From the NCBI RefSeq assembly GCF_026151205.1, contig NC_087074.1:15312667-15376666 (forward strand): a DNA stretch of 64,000 nt, read 5' to 3'. Positions 33,963 to 43,800 of this stretch are shown here, piece by piece; position 1 is the first letter of the stretch; each line of letters opens with the position of its first letter. The notes beneath the pieces are model-generated. The model made no database searches. It was not told where the DNA came from and saw nothing but the letters and a program-made list of their open reading frames with translations. The translations under genes and the position numbers were made by a program. This stretch comes from Bolinopsis microptera. Taxonomy: Eukaryota > Ctenophora > Tentaculata > Lobata > Bolinopsidae.

Positions 33963-36790
33963 ATAGATGTGGATACTGGTGGGGAGGTGAAACACATTTG
34001 TTTACTTTAATAGTAAGCACATGTTCAGCGGGTTGAGGAGGTGAAACACATTTGTTTACATTTTTAGGGTAAGCACATGTTCAGCGGGTTGAAGAGATGA
34101 TACACATTTTGTATTATAGAAGGCTTGTAACACTTGTAACGCTTTCTTGTTACCCCCCTTTGAAGGCCCCGAATTATTTTCTGAACGAAAGCTCAAAAAT
34201 AACCGAGAAATCGACCTTCTTATTAACTCATTTTGATGACTGTTTCTGACCTAAAATTGCACGAAAAATCGATTTAGCTAGGTTTAAGAACCTATAAACA
34301 CTTCCTTATCCCTCAAAATTGATGTTTTATAGTTGATACGAGCAACAAGCAACATATGTTTTGATCCTTCGGTTCTACTCATGACCTAGGCAGTTAAGCT
34401 GAACCCGACAGATCGAGGCAATCCTCACCTTAACTGATCAAACTGGTACTAACACAATTTTCAGATATAAATGTTCTTTGCGATACGTTTATTGCAGCTT
34501 TGCAACTTGAGTGAAGACCAGAGTACGAAAACACACAGCAGGTAAGCAACTCACTTTTGGTGACTGTTCCTCACGAACATTCTGATCCTGCAACATATGA
34601 ACAGCTAGGGAGATCGTCTCCTTAACAAATCGGACAGGTACTATCACAATTTCCAGAGCACAGCATGATAACAAAGTCAAAAGAAACACAACGAAGGTAG
34701 GTTACCAACACCACAATATAACAATTATACTAACAACTGAATTAAATTTATTCTGACGACGGGCAGCCCTGATGTGCTCCGTCATCCTCAACGAGCGACC
34801 ACTTGTAATAGAGGTGTTATGTCATGTGACACCGATCCGTCCAATCACAAACAGGACGAGTCAGCAGATCGATATCGTGTTTTTACTTTCTTTATCTTTA
34901 TTTGACCCTCTGTTCACATTGTTATCTCTACCACATCTCGGCTCGGCAAGGTCCACGTGCAATATCTGCACCACGGTAAACACGCCATGATTACGTCATG
35001 AACTTGAAATAGTGTGATTGTTGTACTTATATAACCGTGCCCATTGCCCACATACAATACAAACTGTTGGGGGGGGGGGGGGGGGGTTTAAGATAAACAA
35101 CCGATCTTGAGGGAAGTGGACAGTGATTTTTTTTAAATGACCAGGTCTGCTTAAATAACTAAAAAATTATGTTAATATTCTGTTCATGACTGGACGATAA
35201 GTTCCTACAATCCCCCCCCCCCCCCCCCCAACAGTTTGTATTGTACGTGGGCAATGGGCACGGTTATATAAGTACAACAATCACACTATTTCAAGTTCAT
35301 GACGTAATCATGGCGTGTTAACCGCGGTGCAGATATTGCATGTGGACCTTGCCGAGCCGAGATGTGGTAGAGATAACAATGTGAACAGAGGGTCAAATAA
35401 AGATAAGGAAAGTAAACACACGATATCGATCTGCTGACTCGTCCTGTTTGTGATTGTACGGATCGGTGTCACATGACATAACACCTCTATTACAAGTGGT
35501 CGCTCGTTGAGGATGACGGAGCACATCAGGGCTGCCCGTCGTCAGAATAAATTTAATTCAGTTGTTAGTATAATTGTTATATTGTGGTGTTGGTAACCTA
35601 CCTTCGTTGTGTTTCTTTTGACTTTGTTATGCTCTGGAAATTGTGAAAATTACGCTCTGGAAATTGTGATATTACCTGCTCTGGAAATTGTGATAGTACC
35701 TGTTCGATTTGTTAAGGAGACGATCTCCCTGTTCATATGTTTGTTATATATTATGGTAATTTATTATGTAACTTATTTATTTATATTATTCCTTAGTCTC
35801 GTATGACCATAGTTGGTCAGTGGCGTAACGAAAGGCCCTGCTGACCCCGCTGTGCAGGGGGGCGCCGTCTTAGGGGGGCGCCAAATCGTCGTTTGAATGT
35901 GGGACAATTTCGAAGACTTAACTAAAGTACTAGCAAAACTGCGCGTTTTGTTCTAGATACACACTTTTTTAGAGATTTTACCGGCGTATTCTCTAAAATC
36001 ACCTAATTTGTTCAATTTTAGGGAGGGGCACCAAAAGGGGAGGGGGCGCCAACAGGGGGGCGCTTTTTTCGGCAGGGGGCGCCAACTGGCAACGTTACGC
36101 CACTGTAGTTGGTACTACAATAAGTGGGTTTCACTTCTAAGCTACCGTATACTAAATTGTTACAGGATCAGAATGTTCGTGAGGAACAGTCACCAAAAGT
36201 GAGTTGCTTACCTGCTGTGTGTTTTCGTACTCTGGTCTTCACTCAAGTTGCAAAGCTGCAATAAACGTATCGCAAAGAACATTTATATCTGAAAATTGTG
36301 TTAGTACCAGTTTGATCAGTTAAGGTGAGGATTGCCTCGATCTGTCGGGTTCAGCTTAACTGCCTAGGTCATGAGTAGAACCGAAGGATCAAAACATATG
36401 TTGCTTGTTGCTCGTATCAACTATAAAACATCAATTTTGAGGGATAAGGAAGTGTTTATAGGTTCTTAAACCTAGCTAAATCGATTTTTCGTGCAATTTT
36501 AGGTCAGAAACAGTCATCAAAATGAGTTAATAAGAAGGTCGATTTCTCGGTTATTTTTGAGCTTTCGTTCAGAAAATAATTCGGGGCCTTCAAAGGGGGG
36601 TAACAAGAAAGCGTTACAAGTGTTACAAGCCTTCTATAATACAAAATGTGTATCATCTCTTCAACCCGCTGAACATGTGCTTACCCTAAAAATGTAAACA
36701 AATGTGTTTCACCTCCTCAACCCGCTGAACATGTGCTTACTATTAAAGTAAACAAATGTGTTTCACCTCCCCACCAGTATCCACATCTAT
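33963..36790. mobile_element. 2.8-kb foldback element with kilobase inverted arms
   Basis: Outer ends ATAGATGTGGATACTGGTGG and its complement begin arms of about 1.1 kb (left, to 35086) and 1.6 kb (right, from 35212, longer because of later insertions). The inner ends of both arms are homopolymers: 18 G at 35069-35086 and 18 C at 35212-35229. The 125-base centre is unique. Each arm contains TACTTATATAACCGTGCCC pointing inward, a possible TATA promoter. In the right arm GCTCTGGAAATTGTGA is triplicated and an insertion carries a hAT MITE. No transposase frame is seen. A related locus at 24735-24760 reads GAACATAATAGCCTGAGG (on the minus strand) without the element. Confidence 0.9.
35818..36105. 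mobile_element. hAT MITE, 288 bp, nested in the foldback
   Basis: Perfect 13-base inverted ends CAGTGGCGTAACG with flanking 8-bp duplications TAGTTGGT (35810-35817 and 36106-36113). The interior is GC-rich with repeated GGGGGGCGCC blocks. It sits inside another insertion in the right arm of the foldback element and is absent from the left arm, so it is one of the youngest events here. Confidence 0.95.
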
Positions 36791-37865
36791 AGCCTGAGGT
36801 CCCCAGCCCCAGGTAAGTCGCGATTTGTAAGTTTGATTTTGAGATTTAAAGTATAACTATAACGTCACAATTTACATGTATCCAACTAGATAAAGATTAT
36901 AGTTATAGACTCGAGAATGCTGCGCGTTCCCACAGCCACATTTTATCCGAATTTTCAGCGCATTTTTTGGCGAATTTAACCGCCCTAAAAATTAAAACTT
37001 GAAGTTGTAAATTTGCAAATTATTCGCGTACTTTTTTAAAACTCTTAATAATAATACGCCGTACTTTTTGACGAAAATTTGACGAATTTAACTTGTATTA
37101 CGTTGCGACCCCCACGGTCGTCCTGACGATACAGGGGGAGCCGCGCACTTCGTGCGCGGCGGGTCATACAACGTATGACAAAATTTAACAGCCTGGGCTC
37201 TGCCTTGTGCCTACCTCTGAACCTTATTTGTTTGAAGTTGAACTGGAATCACCCAGAACAGATTACCGTACTTAAGAGTGCAGTGGCACCTCGTAACTAG
37301 GGTGTACTATGGTCATTTAAATAGGCCTAGGAGAGGTTATAAGTTGCACAATCACTATTTCCGGAGACTATAACATATAAAAATCTCTTGCCACCAATAA
37401 AAATTTCTTGCAACCTGCAAAACAGTAGCGTTTTTTAGCGTTTAATAATTTGGATCTTAAACTCAAGATCCAAATTCAAGTCAGACATACCAAACTCAAG
37501 TCATACCAAACTCAAGTCAGATATACCTCCCACCTTTTTAACCGCTGAGGGCATGAAGCTGTGATTACAACTTGGACTGAGATTTAGTTATTCATTAGTG
37601 ATATAAAGTGCATAGAAATTACGATTCTGGGCTTTAGCGGTGTCTAACTCTAGGTAGCGCGCGGTGTCTAGGTAAGCTTAGCGACGTCTAAAAGTAAGGG
37701 AAGGGGATACTGAAATTTATTATTGAGAGTTGCGCTCGATGAAACATTTGCGTTTGCTGATTGAAAGGAGAGAGGTTCGGATCTGCACGGGCTTCGATGT
37801 GGAGCTTGTCGTGTTGAATGAAGGTTGCTAGAATTTGGGTTATGGTTGAGTGAGTATAATTAATA
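36791..37865 (-). repeat. Inverted copy of the 23.72-24.75 kb region
   Basis: Read on the minus strand, this segment follows 23720-24750 in order: the CCATAACCCAAATTCTAG block, the three-copy repeat with CTAGACACCG motifs, the GGCAAGAAATTTTTATTGGT block, the CACAAGGCAGAGCCCAGG junction and the hAT-like left part. Differences are scattered substitutions and indels plus a MULE-like MITE insertion here (37093-37179). Confidence 0.88.
37093..37179. mobile_element. MULE-like MITE, copy 2
   Basis: It shares GGGGGAGCCGCGCAC..GTGCGCGGCGGGTCATACAA with the copy at 33187, in the opposite orientation, and is internally shorter. The flanks GAATTTAAC (37084-37092) and AAATTTAAC are the 9-base target duplication with one change. 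The matching site on the left (near 24455) lacks it. Confidence 0.78.
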
Positions 37866-38169
37866 TTATATAAGCATCTTAGTTTGGGGAGACCATCGTG
37901 TCTTAGCAATAATAATTTATTTGTAGTGATCTTCTTCGTTTAGTTACTTTTAAGAACAATTTTAAGGCGAGCGAATTAGTAAGAGCCCACAATTCAACAA
38001 TATAATATTCAGTACATTGTTTTATAAAAACAGCGTAAACTACTTGTTTAATTTTCGCAATATATATTCGGTATTATATTTTTGAAAATATACACTGTTA
38101 TATTTCATTCATATCGACTGATTTAAAAAACCTTAATCATTTGTCGTGACTATATCAAAAAAACCAGTC

Positions 38170-38340
38170 CCATAGCTCCGGACAACCTTATAACGTAATT
38201 GCGGCACTGTGGCAGTGTGGCATTTGCGGCACTCGTATGCGGTTAGTACTTGCGGCACTATCATATGTAACATGCGACACTTGCTGCACTAATATGATAA
38301 TGTGGCACTTGCGGCACTAACAATAACATATGTGACACTC
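38170..38340 (+). repeat. Degenerate GCGGCACT minisatellite
   Basis: Irregular copies of TTGCGGCACT(AT)ATATG separated by 20-30 bases. Most GCGGCAC cores are conserved. Confidence 0.7.
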
Positions 38341-39080
38341 TTATAAACACATCTGGTCAGAATTTAATATGTGGTACATTATTGGAACGTTGTTGTTTGA
38401 TACAATGGTTGAAATGAGGCTGACAAATCTTTAACTATTCGAATTTTAATGATGAACACGTTTATCCGAAATTCTCGTTAATATACTAATTTGACCAAAA
38501 CCCACAATCATGGGTGGAGTGGACCGCTGCCAGTGTCTCTCTTTCCCAAACAAAAGGAAATGATAATAATTTGAATAACCGTCTGCAAATGCAAAATGAT
38601 AACGAGAATGAAATCGATCGCTCGCTTTTCCCATTCATTCACGGCTTACGAATTTTAATAATTTTCAATTAATTACATCAATCACATTCTGTACAAATCT
38701 CTTTGGGTTGCTTTCGGGTCGATACCTAGTATTTCGGGATAACGGTGGTATCAGTGTCCAATTAGCTGATGTTTATTGAATCTTTCTTGCCGAGTACAGC
38801 TGCATTCGGGTAGTTCTTCTTAATCTATTACAATTGTACATTGATTTTTACACTCATTCAAGTTGTCATTAAATTCATATATAATGCCATTTAACTGTCG
38901 TTGGAAAGCAAAATTTGTTCGAAATCACGAATGAGCAAAATTCTGACCTTTCGCACGTGCAAACTTTGAGCAGAAGTTGCATGCGCATACAATATTTATC
39001 ACCGTAAATGTTTGCATATTGCGATCAAAAAATATATAAAACACCAATATTATTGGTGTTTTATAAATCGTTTGATAAGC
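38341..39080. other. Unassigned DNA
   Basis: No coding frame with recognisable features. It ends at a TA-rich hairpin (AACACCAATATTATTGGTGTT, 39041-39061). Confidence 0.5.
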
Positions 39081-39475
39081 ATGGGTTCCAGAAAACCCAT
39101 TTCCCGATACTCCTGAAACTTTTAAAAAAAAATACTGTCGATTTGGTCAACACCTAGCTGCTCTGTAAAATTTCAGATCTTTATGTCAATTTTAACATGG
39201 TTTTATAAGGCACCTGAATATGGCGATTTTGGGTTTTTTTACCAAATTTCGTATAACATGCTGGCGCGTATTTTTCGCAAATTTCTTAAAAACCTCCACA
39301 CAACTTTTTTCTATTCCTGTCATCTTTGACATTGAATTAGAATTGTTTGAACTTAGAATATGCCTGCTGAACTACTTTTGGTGAGTCTTAATGCCTGAAA
39401 AGAGTAAAGGGGGTATAATAGTATAGGGGGTAAATAGTATAGTGAGTATTAATGGCGACGGTCGTGCTTGCAAGC
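39081..39475 (-). repeat. Inverted copy of the 16.5-16.9 kb repeat
   Basis: Reverse complement of 16534-16925, beginning GGTTCCAGAAAACCCATTTC. Several small indels separate the two copies. Confidence 0.85.
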
Positions 39476-39989
39476 ACTTAGGGCCTGTCATGATATCATG
39501 GATCGCTTAGATTCCACCAGGATCTGCAGTAGTCCTCATAATTCTGCGGCCTCTATGTATCGTTATCTCGGCATGTGAAAATTTGCAGCCTTCCAGACAT
39601 TGATTGGGTTAACGAGGTGTCGTACGTCACCTCAAGATTCAAGATTCTCAGAAGAACAAATAATACAAAAAAACATTTTTATGAACAATAGACGTATTAA
39701 TTCCTGTGAAAATTAGATTTGGCTTTTATTTTGTAAAATATTCGGTATTCTGTTTTTTGAAAATATACACTGTTATATTTATAATGTCAAAATATTAGTT
39801 GTTATATCTTTTTCTGAAAATTGTCATTTTACTTATCATTGGTGAAGTAACTATGTGTTCGCACTGTAAGTGTACAGTGCAATGGTCACAGATAGAAGTT
39901 CGATCCTAACAAACTAAACTTGATCATAACAAATACAATTTAATCGAACCAACCTTTAGGGAAGTTTTCCAAAACAGACTAACGCCGTG

Positions 39990-40262
39990 ATGATTTTGTT
40001 CCTGACACTACTGTTCACAACAGTTGCCTCAAAACCGGCTGACTTGGACGAGATGGACGTGATTGGTGGAGACCTCCTGAAATTACCTAAACCTGCATTA
40101 GAATGGAACATCTGATCGGGACGTACAACTGCGATATCGGAAATGCTCAATGTGATGCTTTTAAAGCTCAAAAAATGATAGATGATCTTGAGTTTGGGAA
40201 GGTGAACTGTGATGATGGAACTAATGAACTACTTTGCAGCCAAGCAAAGCAACTGGTCAATT
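39990..40262 (+). pseudogene. Inverted broken copy of the secreted six-cysteine gene (copy C)
   Basis: The ATG at 39990 and signal peptide match the intact gene, and upstream homology reaches back through about 39660. A 13-base deletion after codon 36 shifts the frame (reading ends LEWNI then stop), although the downstream sequence remains alignable through the codons for DDGTNELLCSQAKQL. Homology ends abruptly at 40262, so the last third and exon 2 are missing. It lies 140 bases from the 3' end of the PDZ gene, on the opposite strand. Confidence 0.9.
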
Positions 40263-40402
40263 AGATAGAGTCATAACTTGTTGCGGTTTCCCGCCCTTAT
40301 AAATGTGTCGGCAAAAATGATCAACAAACAGTTTAGATCTTTATACCGTCTACCCTTAATTACTCCTTCCGAAAATTACTGCATATAATAAGAGTTGGAA
40401 GC

Positions 40403-43067
40403 TTAATTCAATGAGGTGAGGAGCCCACAGCTGCAAAAATATTTGTCCGGCAATGTGCCAAGCTTAACTTGAACCGAAACAAACTACAAAGTAGGATGGA
40501 AGGAGATAGTTTTGGATAGGAATGTGGAAGTAACCATACCTGACGTAGAAAGTATCTCTAGCTGCAAGATAAGCGGAGCTGTTGCTGCGTACAGCCAGTT
40601 TAGCGGGGGTCTGACATCTTATGGCCTGGTTCGCTTCTTCAATTGACAAGTTTGTGACTGGAGTACCGTTAGCTTCCACCACTTCGTCCCCAACGCTCAC
40701 ACCGTCCTGAGGGAAATGAGGGTCAGCTCACCGAGATAGAGGTTAACAAAGGGATGTAAGGAAGTGGGCCGCCAAATTTGAGGACTACTTTGTGGAACTT
40801 GGGCAGTCATTGTGCTAAAGTTAGTAAAAGTTTGACTAGATAATAAAGTGAACTTACTGGGCCGGTTGATAGTCCAGTGTTCAGGATTTTGCTGATGAAG
40901 ATGGCCTTACTACGAGATTTGCCGCATATGACTTCGAAGCCCTCCAGGTGAGAAATGGAAACATTTTCTGGTTAGCTCAGCTCCGGGGTTTTTATTTTTT
41001 TCCGGACGTTTGGAAGCTGAAAAATACAAGATGTGTTAGCTACATCAATAAAGATGACGCAAAATCAAAGCGTGGAGTAGATTTTAAATTTTGAATAAAG
41101 ACCAAATCTAATTGATCAATTATTCTATTATTTAGAGCAGTGTCAGGTTAACAAAATATCTCTCATACTTGAACTAGAAGTGGAACTGGAAGACGATTGA
41201 GCGACAGTTCGAGCAGGTTTTCTCGGTCTGGCTGCTGGTTGTACTTCCTCAATCTTTATCATGGTTCCGTGTACTTTTCTCGCCTGCAGAAAGTGTGAAA
41301 TAAGAATGAATATTAACACTTCATTAGTTTGAGGACCTTATCAGTATGTACATGCTTCAACATAATTGTTGTCGAATTTCGGAACTTGATAAATCTACAT
41401 CCCACACTACTAAGGCGCCCACATTACTTTACTGATTCTCTGAATATGTGAATATGCATGGTAGGAATTATGTTTCAGCTAGCACCGGAAATACCTATAC
41501 AATCGAGTTTTGAGATAATATATTTGAAAAATCACAGAAAGAACTGTCTCTAATCAAACATAGCAAATCTCAGTATGAGTAAACATATTTAAATGGTAAT
41601 TATACAATTATAATTACCCTAGGTTTGATGGCGATGTCGCTGATCCTCTTAACGGGACTCTCCGAACTGACGACGTGTTGCAAGCCCTCCATGTACCCTC
41701 TGTTCTCCTCCAGAACCACTGTTTTCACCTTGTCGGTGCTGCTGACAGAACTGCGAGGGGACGAGTTTTTTCCTCCTTTACCCATGATCACGTTTACTTT
41801 GCGGCCGCTGATTGTTCGGGCCTCCGTGAACGTTACGTCGGAGAGCGTCATCGAGTTGTTCTGAAAGTGAGTTCCGGTTAATTTCTGGTGGTTTGGAGGA
41901 AGGTTATGTGGTGCGCTTTGGGAGCTAACTTTGGTTTTGAATTACAGTACTCAGGGTTCAAAATATTCTGGAAATAAAATATGAAATTTAGATCGAAAAT
42001 TTGGGAACTCAAAATTTTGGTTTTAATAAAAATCAGTAACTACGAACGAAACGATACTCGTACAGGACAAAAACGACAGACAAAATAGACGCCACCACAC
42101 ACCAATGAAACGAAAGATAAGAGAGCTGCAAAATATCAGGCCCCTTGACGAAGGTAACATTGCCGACAGGGCAGCTCCGTCTGTACGCCTCCCAGTTGTG
42201 CAGTTCCTCCTGATCCTCCCTAGCAACACTACAGTTGTAGAGTCTGGAGTGCTCCAGCAGGTACGAGCTCATATCATCACAGTACCGCAAACAAACCGCC
42301 GGGCTTTCCCGCAGATCCACCATGCTGTGTTCCCGCAGTGATGCTGCCGAGCTATCTTGCAGTGGTGAGGTCACGTGAACAGATGCTGCCGAGCTGTCCA
42401 GTGAAGAAGTGGGACGAAGATCCAGGGATGTGAAGGTTGAGGAGGAGGAAGCAGTGCTGAAGCAAGATGTCTCTTCTTCTAGTTGGGATCTAGATATTAT
42501 CTCTTCCTTCGTAGCTCTGTTGGATATCTTGGTTTGGATGTCCTCTTTCATAGCTTTATTCTGCTCATGAAGTGGCCTTAATCTATCACAAAATGCGCTG
42601 TATGAGTCAGCCTCATACAGGACTGAGTATATTTTCTTGGCCGGGGAGCTCATAGTCTTCGCAAGCCACTTTCGGGGAGATCCCCCTCCTTCTCTGACCA
42701 CGTCCGGTGACTTAGAAAACTCATTTGATCTATATAAATCCGGGGCAGTCTGGCACTTCTTCAGCTGAGGCAGCTCCATTCCATACTTCTTCAAAGTCCT
42801 GTTGAGTCGGTCTTGGGCAAAAGCTGGGTCCTTAGAACGCGCCGTAATCCGCGGAAAAGATCTGGTCCTGTCGCTCCCTAACTTCCGCAAGATTTGCATC
42901 TTTTGACGGTCTATAGCCGCTAGTTGCTGCTTCAACCTGTTGTCTTGTTGAACGTCTGGATTGGTGTCGTTAGCCATGGATTTACCCCTCCCTGACCTGA
43001 TGATGTGCTCGTATTTAATGTCCGTTCGGTGGACCCGGGAGCTGTAAGAGATCTTACTATACGACAT
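40403..43067 (-). CDS. PDZ-domain protein with long disordered N-terminal region, multi-exon
   Basis: Exon 1 starts at ATG 43067 (MSYSKISYSSRVHRTDIKY) and stays open to 42033, with its donor not settled. Then follow 41860-41618, 41283-41169, 40967-40858, 40706-40540 and 40430-40403. These five all have AG acceptors, the first four GT donors, and matching phases, ending SCGLLTSLN then TAA. Exon 1 is serine/basic-rich with a short helical KQQLAAIDRQKMQILRKLG stretch and an Asp/Ser repeat region (LDSSAAS, QDSSAAS). The PDZ domain is split over two exons: HLEGFEVICGKSRSKAIFI, SKILNTGLSTGPDGVSVGDE, VVEANGTPVTNLSIEEANQA. GFEV stands where canonical PDZ has GLGF, and VGDEVVEANG is the classic core. 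PDZ domains bind C-terminal peptides in scaffolds. The total is about 530-560 residues. No LIM or second domain was found. Orthology is unknown. Confidence 0.85.
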
Positions 43068-43800
43068 GTTGACGGTCGGGCAAAGTTCGAGAAACGATAT
43101 TAGAAATGAGAACGGAATTGGTGAGCTATTATCAAGAGAAAGAGTACTTAGAATCAATCTTGCCGTACTTAGGATGTTTTATAATTATTGTTGTCGTAGT
43201 TAAAGCCTCGGTCAATCTGCTAATAGAAGCATTGTGAATTTCTCACGTTTTCTACCCTAATTTTCATTAGCTCCGCTCTTATCATCAAGCTCAAAATGGA
43301 TTGTTCTAGTTCGTAAAAGGATTGATCCATGTAAATGCATGCGCATATTAATATAAATTATCATTAAACTCTTCTCACAAGAAATAATATTAAAGAAAAC
43401 AATCTGAGAGAGAGAGATAAGAAGCCCCGCCAGATGGGTGCTGTGAGAATTGAGAAGCTTATTATCAGATAACGAAAATTCATGTGAGTCAAACGAATTA
43501 GAGAAACTTTAAAGACCTCATCTATAATTCAAGTAACCATGAGGGGCTGAAAATACTGTGACTCGGTACTGCAAATGGCGAGGAAAGCTGATAAATAATA
43601 AAATCAGTGGACAGGTTCTATGAAGTACGACTTGAATGATGCATGTGCAATGATCTAACATTAAGGTTCCGCAGACATAAACCGTTTAAGAGGGCCGGTG
43701 AGGATCCATTGTGTAGTTTACGTTTAGCGACTTATAGTATCATTACCCACGATTGATGCCCAATAATTTAATAGGCAGTAAATCTTAGCTTATCGAATCT
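43068..43800. other. 5' flank of the PDZ gene
   Basis: No upstream coding exon or clear TATA box is visible. The promoter of the PDZ gene should lie here. A further frame-compatible methionine at 43157 lies upstream of the chosen start, but the sequence between is hydrophobic and unlike the rest of the protein. Confidence 0.4.

Noticed and set aside
34772-35526. Mirrored 72-residue frames (plus and minus)
   Set aside because: Same inverted-arm sequence read twice; no domain, no splice or start context.
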